Shown here: piece by piece, positions 1-5,004 of the stretch | Position numbering within the stretch: position 1 is the stretch's first letter | Layout: every line of letters starts with the position of its first letter | Origin: JBBQUN01 sp038212405 | Lineage (GTDB): Bacteria; Actinomycetota; Acidimicrobiia; Acidimicrobiales; SZUA-35 | NCBI GenBank assembly: GCA_038212405.1 | Contig: JBBQUN010000317.1 | Location: 1 to 5,129, forward strand | Length of the DNA stretch: 5,129 nucleotides | Direction: 5' to 3' | The notes under the pieces: generated by a model | The model's database searches: none | Told to the model about the DNA's origin: nothing | The model's input: the letters and a program-made list of their open reading frames with translations, nothing else | Position numbers and translations under genes: made by a program

Positions 1-1056
1 GGGAATCCCAAGGGTGTTCGGGGTTCGTTGTCGACCATGCCCGTGGGGACCGACCCTGCCATCTGGCAGTTCGTTGCCGGCGGCGTTGCTGGCTCGATCC
101 CGACGCCAGGCCGAACGGTGTTGTGCGGACCGGCCTACCACTCGGCCCAGTGGGCCTTCTCGTTCCTGCCGATGATCACCGGCTCGGCAACGATCATGCA
201 GCACCGCTACGACAGCGCTGCCGTGCTCGAACTGATCGACACGCATCAGGCAACCAACATCCATCTCGTACCCACCCAGATGAAGCGACTCATCGATCTC
301 CCCGACGAGGTGAAAGCGACCTTCGACGGCTCGAGCCTCGAGCTCGTTCTCCACGGCGCGGCGCCGTGCCCCCCGGTGGTCAAGCGAGCCCTGATCGATT
401 GGTGGGGGCCCACGATCACCGAGTACTACGGATCGACCGAGGGCTCGGTCATCTCGCTGATCTCCTCGGCCGAATGGTTGGAGCGAGGCGGAAGCGTCGG
501 CAAGCCCAACCCCGACGTCGAGGTCTTGGCGATCGGCGACGACGGCTCCCGCCTGGGGCCGAATGAGCACGGCACGCTGTATTTCCGTAGCGGTCGAGGC
601 TTCGAGTATCACAACGCGCCAGACAAGACCGAAGCCGCGCACCTCGAACCCGGCGTGTTCACGACCGGCGACGTCGGCTACCTCGACGACGACGGCTACA
701 TGTGGCTCAGCGATCGCAAGATCGACATGATCATCTCGGGTGGGGTCAACATCTATCCGGCCGAGATCGAAGGGGTGCTCGGTGGCCACGATCTCGTTGC
801 CGACGTGACCGTGATCGGCGTACCGAACGAGGACTTTGGCGAAGAGGTCAAAGCGGTGATCGTCCTCAACGATGGCACGGCGGCAGGCGCCGACACCGAG
901 GAATTGCTGCGAACACTCTGCCGGAGCCAGTTGGCCGGGTTCAAGGTGCCACGGTCGATCGATTTCGTCGACGAGCTTCCCCGAACCGGCACCGGCAAGG
1001 TCCAAAAGCGCAAGGTCCGCGAGCCGTACTGGGCCGACCACGCTCGCTCGATCTGA
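1..1056 (+). CDS. AMP-forming acyl-CoA synthetase (ANL superfamily), 5' truncated
   Basis: This enzyme should activate a carboxylic acid with ATP to an acyl-adenylate and pass it to CoA. The frame is open from base 1. The first six codons give GNPKGV, the end of the AMP-binding P-loop motif, so the gene starts left of the window. The TTG at 28 and the ATG at 37 lie inside the protein and are not starts. Numbering codons from base 1, I see LHGAAP (about 117-122), YYGSTEG (A5 adenine-binding motif, 142-148), TGD (222-224), SDRKID (A7/A8 hinge, 237-242), GGVNIYPAEIE and the A10 motif PRTGTGK with its expected catalytic lysine at 333. The 351 residues present are the C-terminal two thirds of a family of roughly 500-550. 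The C-terminus is intact (TGA 1054-1056). No frameshift is visible. The substrate (fatty, bile or aromatic acid) cannot be read from the sequence. The SRPBCC gene follows 101 bp downstream on the same strand. Confidence 0.95.
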   Translation, partial: GNPKGVRGSLSTMPVGTDPAIWQFVAGGVAGSIPTPGRTVLCGPAYHSAQWAFSFLPMITGSATIMQHRYDSAAVLELIDTHQATNIHLVPTQMKRLIDLPDEVKATFDGSSLELVLHGAAPCPPVVKRALIDWWGPTITEYYGSTEGSVISLISSAEWLERGGSVGKPNPDVEVLAIGDDGSRLGPNEHGTLYFRSGRGFEYHNAPDKTEAAHLEPGVFTTGDVGYLDDDGYMWLSDRKIDMIISGGVNIYPAEIEGVLGGHDLVADVTVIGVPNEDFGEEVKAVIVLNDGTAAGADTEELLRTLCRSQLAGFKVPRSIDFVDELPRTGTGKVQKRKVREPYWADHARSI

Positions 1057-1097
1057 CCGCAGCTCGTCGACTGTCGCACGATTGCCAGAGACGAGGA

Positions 1098-1113
1098 CAC
1101 CTGAGCGCAGGTG
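1098..1113. repeat. 6-bp inverted repeat between the synthetase and SRPBCC genes
   Basis: CACCTG and CAGGTG are perfectly complementary arms around a 4-base AGCG centre, 41 bases after the synthetase stop and 44 bases before the SRPBCC start. As RNA it would form a 6-bp stem with a tetraloop. No T-run follows, so a classical intrinsic terminator is not supported. It could be an operator or a weak processing hairpin, or chance. The rest of the 1057-1157 gap holds no recognisable gene or convincing -35/-10 pair. Confidence 0.35.
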
Positions 1114-1143
1114 AGCGCGATGCTCGCTTGGCGCGCAGAACCT

Positions 1144-1150
1144 GGGAGAG
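1144..1150 (+). promoter_or_regulatory. Ribosome binding site of the SRPBCC gene
   Basis: GGGAGAG lies 7 bases before the ATG at 1158 and resembles a Shine-Dalgarno core. It selects this ATG over the long in-frame open stretch that runs back into the synthetase gene. Confidence 0.6.
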
Positions 1151-1157
1151 TCGCGGG

Positions 1158-1691
1158 ATGTTCGACGACTGGGGTGCGACCGAAGCAGAAGTTGCTCAGG
1201 CGTTGCCAGGCGATGACCTGATCGCCGGCTCGGCCCACGTTGGCACCCGATCGATCGACATTGCGGCCCGGCCCGACATGGTCTTCGACTTCCTGGCACA
1301 GATGGGATTCAAACGTGCCGGCTGGTACAGCTATGACCTGCTCGACAATCTCGGTCGGAGGAGTGCGAGCACGGTTCACCCGGAGTGGCTCGTCGAACAG
1401 GCCGGTGAGATCGTGCCGGGCGGGCCGATCGAGTTCCTCGCGGTTGTCGTCGATCGCCCCACGGCCTTCGTTCTTCAGGTGCCCCAGCGTCGAGCAGTCG
1501 GCTACGCCGTCGACTTCACGCTCGGTTATCAACTTCTCCCGACCACGGCTGGCACCCGGCTCATCAGCCGGGTCCGAATCAAGATCGACGGCCCCGCCGG
1601 ACGCCTTCTCTCGAGCGCTCTCCTGCTTGGCGACGGGGTGATGGTTCGTCGCCAACTCCTTGGTATCAAGAAGCGATGCGAGGCCCTTTGA
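1158..1691 (+). CDS. SRPBCC (START-like) family protein, 177 aa
   Basis: Members have a helix-grip fold with a hydrophobic cavity and are predicted to bind lipid-like ligands or act on small molecules. No reaction can be assigned here. Visible marks are WGATEAEVAQALPGDD at residues 5-20 and a 'IDIAARPDMVFDFLAQMG' stretch (33-50), the usual first strand and helix of the fold. The signature WYSYD follows at 56-60, then a late strand TRLISRVR (133-140) and a basic C-terminal helix ending GIKKRCEAL. The length is normal for a single SRPBCC domain. There is no signal peptide or transmembrane segment, so I infer it is cytoplasmic. The ATG at 1158 is chosen for its ribosome binding site and because the family N-terminus begins there. 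The frame stays open upstream only as a shadow of the synthetase gene. The 3' end overlaps the next gene by 16 bp, which suggests translational coupling with the MpaB-like oxygenase. Confidence 0.85.
   Translation: MFDDWGATEAEVAQALPGDDLIAGSAHVGTRSIDIAARPDMVFDFLAQMGFKRAGWYSYDLLDNLGRRSASTVHPEWLVEQAGEIVPGGPIEFLAVVVDRPTAFVLQVPQRRAVGYAVDFTLGYQLLPTTAGTRLISRVRIKIDGPAGRLLSSALLLGDGVMVRRQLLGIKKRCEAL
1554..1573. repeat. 8-bp inverted repeat inside the SRPBCC gene
   Basis: ACCCGGCT and AGCCGGGT are perfect complements around CATC. The arms fall in the codons for the TRLISRV strand, so the symmetry may follow from the protein sequence (CGG codons on both sides of CTC ATC AGC). An mRNA hairpin is possible, but no function is supported. 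Confidence 0.4.
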
Positions 1692-2602
1692 ATCAGAAGA
1701 AGCGAAGCGTTCGAGACCCGATCATTTCGGCATTGACCGGCCTGTTTGCCCACGGCCCAACGCCGCTGGCCAACACACTGGACTACCGAGGAGATCCCGG
1801 GCTGCTCGGGCCAGACTCGGTCTCGTGGCGTGTTCTTGGTGACGCTTCGGTGTTCGCCGGGGGGATTCGTGCGCTCGTCATCCAGTCCGCTCACCCCGAA
1901 GTCGTTGCCGGGGTCGAGGAGCACTCGACCTACCGCACCGATCCACTCGGTCGGTTGTCTCGCACCTCGGTCTATGTCACCGAAACCACCTACGGCGCCA
2001 TGCCCGAGGTCGAGGCGGCGGTACAGATCGTGCGTCGAGCGCACCGCCCGGTCAAGGGCCTGTCCGAGCGTGACCGCCCATACAGCGCAAGCCGGCCCGA
2101 GATGGCGGCGTGGGTACACAACGTCTTGACCGACTCGTTCCTCGCCACCTACCAATCGTTTGGTCCGACGCCACTTCAACGAGCGGAAGCCGATCAATTC
2201 GTTGCCGAGCAAGCCCGGATCGGTGCGCTCCTCGGGGCCGACCCGCTGCCCGAGACTGCTGATGAGCTTGCGGCATGGATCCTCGACCACCCTGACCGTG
2301 CGGCCACCAAAGCACAGGCCAGCGCCATCGGATTTCTCCGTGACCCGCCGCTGAGTCCACCGATCAAGATCGGCTATCGGCTGCTGTTCGACGCTGCGCT
2401 GACCACGATTCCCGCTGACATCCGAAGCCAGCTCGGAGTCGAGCCCGGCAAGCGAGCAGCAATGGTCGGCCAGAAGATGACAGGCACGTTGCGTTGGGCG
2501 CTCGGAGCGTCTCCGTCGTGGCAGCTCGCCCTCGTTCGCTGCGATGCCCCGATCCCGGAAGGGACCTTTCGACAGCCGTTGCCTGCGGTCGAATGTCCTT
2601 GA
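1676..2602 (+). CDS. MpaB-family oxygenase (DUF2236, latex-clearing-protein-like), 308 aa
   Basis: Characterised relatives (fungal MpaB, bacterial Lcp) are b-type haem oxygenases that cleave isoprenoid or rubber double bonds. The substrate of actinobacterial members like this one is generally unknown. The DUF2236 pattern is clear: IRALVIQSAHPEVVAGVEEHS (63-83), DPLGRLSRTSVYV (89-101), RRAHRPVKG (120-128) and PYSASRPEMAAWVH (135-148). These supply H73, H83, R93, R96, H123 and H148; some of them are probably haem or distal-pocket residues, but I cannot say which is the axial ligand. There is no signal peptide. The ATG at 1676 overlaps the SRPBCC gene by 16 bp and has only a weak AAGAAG upstream. 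A TTG at 1688 is an alternative start: it overlaps the SRPBCC stop as TTGA and has GAGG 4 bases before it. Either start leaves the domain whole. The pairing with a START-like protein suggests action on a hydrophobic compound, which is inference. Confidence 0.88.
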   Translation: MRGPLNQKKRSVRDPIISALTGLFAHGPTPLANTLDYRGDPGLLGPDSVSWRVLGDASVFAGGIRALVIQSAHPEVVAGVEEHSTYRTDPLGRLSRTSVYVTETTYGAMPEVEAAVQIVRRAHRPVKGLSERDRPYSASRPEMAAWVHNVLTDSFLATYQSFGPTPLQRAEADQFVAEQARIGALLGADPLPETADELAAWILDHPDRAATKAQASAIGFLRDPPLSPPIKIGYRLLFDAALTTIPADIRSQLGVEPGKRAAMVGQKMTGTLRWALGASPSWQLALVRCDAPIPEGTFRQPLPAVECP

Positions 2603-2637
2603 CGTTGCGAGCTGGCGGCGCGATCGATCGACGAAGA

Positions 2638-2814
2638 TCAGCTCTGTCGGAGCTGGGCTTCGCGGAGACGTGAATGGAGACGCTCGCGGAGCCCATCGGG
2701 CGTGGTGTCGATGAAGTGGCGTCGGTTGCGTTGCACCCGTGCCGTTCCGGCAGCGATTCCCACCACAGCGGCACCAACGATGCCGGCGAGCCCAACCCAC
2801 TTCCACATACGCAT
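2638..2814 (-). CDS. Small single-pass membrane protein, 58 aa, function unknown
   Basis: I do not recognise a named family. The frame runs from the ATG at 2814 to a TGA at 2640-2638. It encodes an N-terminal MRMWKW, a hydrophobic Gly/Ala/Val segment at about residues 7-25, a basic stretch (R26-R32, RVQRNRR) and a polar tail TPDGLRERLHSRLREAQ (38-54) that looks like an amphipathic helix. By the positive-inside rule the C-terminal tail would be cytoplasmic. The second ATG at 2808 (M3) is an alternative start. No ribosome binding site precedes it; a TACGCT hexamer ends 6 bases before the ATG, as in a leaderless transcript. Support comes from the coherent membrane-plus-helix design, the fit between two well-supported neighbours without overlap, and C- or G-ending codons in most positions. 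It is convergent to the MpaB-like gene (35 bp apart) and divergent from the hydrolase gene. I recall similar short 'TPDE-R-RLH' proteins in actinobacteria, but cannot check this here. Confidence 0.65.
   Translation of the reverse strand: MRMWKWVGLAGIVGAAVVGIAAGTARVQRNRRHFIDTTPDGLRERLHSRLREAQLRQS
2639..2655. repeat. 6-bp inverted repeat at the end of the convergent pair
   Basis: CAGCTC and GAGCTG are perfect complements around TGTCG. The hairpin would lie 36 bases past the MpaB-like stop on the plus strand and covers the last codons of the miniprotein on the minus strand. It lacks a T-run on either side. It may stop or slow transcription between the convergent genes, but it may also be chance. 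Confidence 0.35.
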
Positions 2815-2819
2815 GGCAC

Positions 2820-2826
2820 TAGCGTA
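2820..2826. promoter_or_regulatory. Overlapping divergent -10-like elements in a 20-bp gap
   Basis: Plus strand: TAGCGT at 2820-2825, 9 bases before the ATG at 2835. Minus strand: TACGCT at 2826-2821, 6 bases before the ATG at 2814. Both fit the actinobacterial TANNNT -10 pattern and would start transcription at or within a few bases of the start codons, giving leaderless or nearly leaderless mRNAs. They share five bases, so the two promoters would exclude each other. No -35 element is evident on either side. The 9-mer ACTAGCGTA here (2818-2826) recurs at 4948-4956 before the last gene. Confidence 0.4.
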
Positions 2827-2834
2827 CGACCACG

Positions 2835-3479
2835 ATGATGCGGGCCGAGCGCGACACGATGACCTACACCGAGGCCGAGCGCATCGCTCGGACCGGCGAC
2901 GTTTGGCTCTTCCGGGGGGTCTCGACCGCCGATCGCGCGATTCGTGCCTTCACCAACAGCCCGGTCAACCACGTCGGAATGGTCATCGCTCTCGATGATC
3001 TCCCACCGCTGCTCTGGCATGCCGAACTCGGTCGCACGATTCCCGATGTCTGGTCGGGGACGACTCAACGCGGAACCCAGCTCCACCGGCTGGTCGATGC
3101 GGCCGGGCAGTGGAACCACCGGTACGGTCAGCAGGCGTTCACGCGTCACATCGACATCGATGTGACGACGGAGATGGAGGATGCCGTCATCAAGACCGTC
3201 GCCGAACTCGACGGCCGGACGTTCCCGGGAACCGCATCATTGGCGAAGGGGTGGATCAAAGGACGGGTTCGAAGAACCACGAACCTCGAGAAGTTGTTCT
3301 GCGGCGAGGTCGTTGCGATCACCTATGAGCGGATGGGACTCCTGGGACCGAGTCGTCCGCCCAACTGGTACGACCCTGGCAAGTTCTGGAGCGGCGACCG
3401 GCTGGCGTTGAACGGTGCCACCCTGGGTGCTGAGATCGCAGTGGTCGACATACCACCGTTCGAGTCGCCGATGGAATGA
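2835..3479 (+). CDS. Permuted NlpC/P60-like cysteine hydrolase (YiiX/YebB-type), 214 aa
   Basis: Permuted papain-fold enzymes of this group carry the catalytic His before the Cys and act as amidases, peptidases or acyltransferases. The substrate is not predictable here. GDVWLFRG (21-28) begins the domain. NHVGMVI (45-51) places the likely catalytic His at 46. WHAEL (61-65) may supply the acidic residue. FCGEVVAITYERMGLL (155-170) matches the usual 'F-C-S-E-hydrophobic' motif with Cys at 156. The tail is rich in Trp, Pro and Gly (PPNWYDPGKFW). There is no signal peptide or membrane segment, so it appears cytoplasmic. Start choices are ATG 2835, ATG 2838 or ATG 2859. None has a ribosome binding site, and I keep the first because of the -10-like TAGCGT just upstream. 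It lies divergent from the miniprotein gene and convergent to the SDR gene. The family call is firmer than any enzymatic role. Confidence 0.72.
   Translation: MMRAERDTMTYTEAERIARTGDVWLFRGVSTADRAIRAFTNSPVNHVGMVIALDDLPPLLWHAELGRTIPDVWSGTTQRGTQLHRLVDAAGQWNHRYGQQAFTRHIDIDVTTEMEDAVIKTVAELDGRTFPGTASLAKGWIKGRVRRTTNLEKLFCGEVVAITYERMGLLGPSRPPNWYDPGKFWSGDRLALNGATLGAEIAVVDIPPFESPME
3144..3167. repeat. 24-bp near-perfect palindrome inside the hydrolase gene
   Basis: Arms CGTCACATCGA (3144-3154) and TCGATGTGACG (3157-3167) are exact reverse complements separated by CA. It encodes R104 to T111 of the hydrolase. In RNA it would form a stem of about 10 bp with a tight loop; in DNA it has the size and symmetry of a dimer-binding operator. 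No function can be shown. Confidence 0.6.
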
Positions 3480-3486
3480 CCGGGCG

Positions 3487-3517
3487 CGTTCAGGGCATGC
3501 GTCGTTCAGGGCATGCG
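3487..3517. repeat. 15-bp tandem direct repeat across the SDR stop
   Basis: CGTTCAGGGCATGCG occurs at 3487-3501 and again, identical, at 3503-3517, separated by one T (16-bp period). The right copy contains the last codons and TGA (3508-3506, minus) of the SDR gene. The left copy fills most of the 26-bp convergent gap. GCATGC within each unit is self-complementary, so the two copies could also pair as a 6-bp stem with a 10-base loop on either strand. There is no T-run to support a terminator. Confidence 0.8.
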
Positions 3518-4336
3518 GTGGGCGTGGTCGTTTTTGATCGCCTGGAGGCGACGTTCGACCAACGGAATGAACTCATTGGGATGCGTGAGGATCCAGAAAC
3601 GCTCATTGCGTACCGCATCGAGCACGAGGTCGCCGACCTCGGCCGGGTCCATTCCCTTGGCGAGTTCGTTGGTCAAGTTGTTCCAGAACTTCTCTTCCAA
3701 TGCGCTGGTTTCGTGTTCGGCGAGTTCGGCGGGCCGGTTCCGGCTGCTCGTGGTGATGGCGGTGTCGATCGGCCCTGGGCACAGCACGCTGGCGCGCACC
3801 GGCGACTTCGCGATCTTCAGTTCGATGCGCACGGTGTCCATGAGTGCGACAACGCCGTGCTTGGCAACGTGATAGGCACCAAGCACCGGGCCGGCAACGA
3901 GTCCGGCCATCGAGGAAGTGGCGGTGATGTGACCCTCGCCCTGCGCTTTGAGGATGGGGAGAAAGGTGCGAACGCCGTAGATCACGCTCCAAAGGTCGAC
4001 ATCGATGACCCACTTCCAGTCTTCGAGCGACATCTCATCGACGGCGCCACCGATGCCGATGCCGGCATTGTTGGCAACAACGTGGACCGAGCCGAACTCG
4101 TCGAGTGTGGCCTGGGCGAGGGCCTGGATCTGGGATTCGACACTGACATCGGTTCGCACACCGATGGCCTTGTGCCCGCTGGCGGTGAGGTTGGCGACCG
4201 CGGCGTCGAGACCTTCCTGCTCGATGTCGGCCAAGACGACCGACATCCCTGCGTTGGCGAACGAGTGGGCCATGGCGAGTCCCATGCCGCTTGCTGCGCC
4301 GGTCACCACTGCTGTCTTTCCGGTTACGTCGTACAT
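3506..4336 (-). CDS. Short-chain dehydrogenase/reductase (classical SDR), 276 aa
   Basis: This should be an NAD(P)-dependent oxidoreductase acting on an alcohol or ketone; the substrate is unknown. Classical SDR features appear in order: TGAASGMG dinucleotide motif (12-19), D37 ending the second strand (suggesting but not proving NAD preference), D63, NNAG (89-92), SS at 141-142, YHVAK with Tyr155 and Lys159, and CPGPIDT (186-192). The length is typical. The position that normally holds the tetrad Asn (VNL in most members) reads VDL, with Asp114. The ATG at 4336 has AGGA 7 bases upstream and matches the family N-terminus. The frame remains open 60 codons further, but that extension is unlike SDRs and would overlap the divergent RidA-like gene. 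There is no signal peptide, so I infer it is cytoplasmic. Its 3' end meets the hydrolase gene 26 bp away. Confidence 0.93.
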   Translation of the reverse strand: MYDVTGKTAVVTGAASGMGLAMAHSFANAGMSVVLADIEQEGLDAAVANLTASGHKAIGVRTDVSVESQIQALAQATLDEFGSVHVVANNAGIGIGGAVDEMSLEDWKWVIDVDLWSVIYGVRTFLPILKAQGEGHITATSSMAGLVAGPVLGAYHVAKHGVVALMDTVRIELKIAKSPVRASVLCPGPIDTAITTSSRNRPAELAEHETSALEEKFWNNLTNELAKGMDPAEVGDLVLDAVRNERFWILTHPNEFIPLVERRLQAIKNDHAHRMP

Positions 4337-4463
4337 GGGTGCATCCTGCCACGGATCCACGTTGCGTCGAATTCTTGTCGGCTTCCCATTCTCGAGGTGG
4401 CCGATGGTGGCGGCCCTCAGCCAGGATGGTCGACAACCGCTCGTCCACGAATGAGAGAACACC
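4337..4463. other. Divergent intergenic region between SDR and RidA-like genes
   Basis: This 127-bp region must hold the starts of both genes' transcripts unless they are read from elsewhere. I see ribosome binding sites at each edge: AGGA at 4347-4344 for the SDR and GAGAG at 4453-4457, 6 bases before the RidA-like ATG. No -35/-10 pair or clear operator palindrome stands out on either strand. Confidence 0.5.
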
Positions 4464-4826
4464 ATGGCCAACAACGACAGCATCAACCGCATCGGCACCA
4501 ACAACCGCATGAGCAAGGCGGTGACGCATCAGGGGGTCGTGTATCTGGCTGGTCAGGTGGCAACCGATTTCGACGCCGACGTTGCCGGTCAGACCCGATC
4601 GACCTTGGAGCGTGTGGAAGCGGCGCTCGCCGAGGCGGGGTCGAGCCCATCGCAGATGCTGTCGGCAACGATCTATCTGCGCGACGTCGATCGTGACTTC
4701 GCGGCAATGAACGAGGTCTGGGACGCTTGGGTGCCCGAGGGATGTGCGCCGGCACGGGCCTGCGTGGAAGCCCACTTGGCTCGACCGGCGCTTCTGGTCG
4801 AGATCAGCATCATCGCCGCTTTCTGA
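4464..4826 (+). CDS. RidA/YjgF family protein (YoaB-like), 120 aa
   Basis: RidA-type enzymes hydrolyse reactive imines and enamines such as 2-aminoacrylate released by PLP enzymes. Other members of the superfamily have different or unknown roles. The sequence is full length for one domain. NRMSKAVTHQGVVYLAGQVA (14-33) is the usual opening, followed by QTRSTLERVEAALAEAGSS (43-61) and the core MLSATIYLRDV (65-75). Then come MNEVWDAWV (82-90) and the C-terminal PARACVEAHLARP (96-108) with VEIS (112-115). R98 aligns with the substrate-binding Arg of RidA (R105 in enteric enzymes) and E113 with its conserved Glu, so an active deaminase is plausible. The AMNEVWDAWV and ARACVEA wording is closer to YoaB-like members. 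The ATG at 4464 follows a GAGAG ribosome binding site; ATG 4509 (M16) is less likely because it would lose the RMS opening. Members act as cytoplasmic trimers. Confidence 0.9.
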   Translation: MANNDSINRIGTNNRMSKAVTHQGVVYLAGQVATDFDADVAGQTRSTLERVEAALAEAGSSPSQMLSATIYLRDVDRDFAAMNEVWDAWVPEGCAPARACVEAHLARPALLVEISIIAAF

Positions 4827-4830
4827 TCGG

Positions 4831-4876
4831 GGTAGCCGCTACCGACGGTGGCGACGCTCGGGATGGCCTGGCGTCG
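4831..4876. repeat. Two inverted repeats just downstream of the RidA-like gene
   Basis: GGTAG and CTACC pair around CCG at 4831-4843, four bases after the RidA-like stop. CGACGC (4852-4857) and GCGTCG (4871-4876) pair around a 13-base loop. Either could form a stem in the transcript's 3' end. Neither is followed by a T-run, so I offer them only as weak terminator-like structures. Confidence 0.3.
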
Positions 4877-4949
4877 GGGTCAGGCTTGCGCCGGTGGCCG
4901 TTGCTGCGAACACCAAGACCTGTCGACCTGCCGTGGCGATGACGCGGAC

Positions 4950-4965
4950 TAGCGTAGGATAGCGT
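4950..4965 (+). promoter_or_regulatory. Tandem TAGCGT / TAGGAT -10-like elements before the last gene
   Basis: TAGCGT at 4950-4955 and again at 4960-4965 flank TAGGAT at 4955-4960, all fitting the actinobacterial TANNNT -10 pattern. TAGGAT is the closest to the consensus. The start codon lies 39 or more bases downstream, leaving room for a leader with a ribosome binding site. No good -35 hexamer is visible at 16-18 bases upstream. Confidence 0.45.
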
Positions 4966-4971
4966 GCCATC

Positions 4972-4984
4972 CCGGTGTGACCGG
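4972..4984. promoter_or_regulatory. Inverted repeat CCGGT-GTG-ACCGG, possible operator
   Basis: Perfect 5-bp arms surround a 3-base centre, placed between the -10-like elements and the ribosome binding site. The position, just after a predicted transcription start, suits a repressor site or a short leader hairpin. The arms are short and GC-rich, so chance is a real alternative. Confidence 0.35.
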
Positions 4985-4992
4985 CAACGCCC

Positions 4993-4997
4993 AGGAG
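4993..4997 (+). promoter_or_regulatory. Ribosome binding site of the PPOX-like gene
   Basis: AGGAG lies 7 bases before the ATG at 5005. It is the strongest Shine-Dalgarno match in the window and fixes this start. Confidence 0.75.
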
Positions 4998-5004
4998 TAC
5001 CCGC

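Noticed and set aside
1111..1221. Short GTG-started frame in the gap before the SRPBCC gene
   Set aside because: It has no ribosome binding site, runs out of frame through the SRPBCC start and ends quickly with no recognisable content.
753..1655. Minus-strand open frame of 300 codons antisense to the synthetase and SRPBCC genes
   Set aside because: No recognisable motif, and it spans two well-supported plus-strand genes and their gap.
953..2630. Frequent CGATCGATC-type strings (for example near 955, 1249 and 2622)
   Set aside because: They are scattered in coding DNA and fit favoured Ile, Asp and Arg codons (ATC, GAT/GAC, CGA/CGC). There is no regular spacing or array.
2639..2655. CAGCTC/GAGCTG hairpin as a Rho-independent terminator
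   Set aside because: There is no T-run on either strand and the arms are short. It is kept only as an inverted repeat.
1529..2806. Long minus-strand open frame of 425 codons antisense to the MpaB-like gene
   Set aside because: It is Arg- and Pro-rich low-complexity translation with no domain, and lies opposite a clear DUF2236 protein. It is a high-GC shadow.
2702..2998. Plus-strand open frame of 98 codons upstream of the hydrolase
   Set aside because: Its content is the complement of the miniprotein plus an out-of-frame reading of the hydrolase; it becomes Arg-rich with no motif.
2364..3149. Minus-strand open frame of 261 codons across the MpaB-like end, the miniprotein and the hydrolase
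   Set aside because: It is in a different frame from the miniprotein, lacks domains and crosses three better-supported genes.
3476..4696. Plus-strand open frame of 406 codons opposite the SDR
   Set aside because: It is antisense to an SDR with all classical motifs and runs out of frame into the RidA-like gene. It is a shadow.
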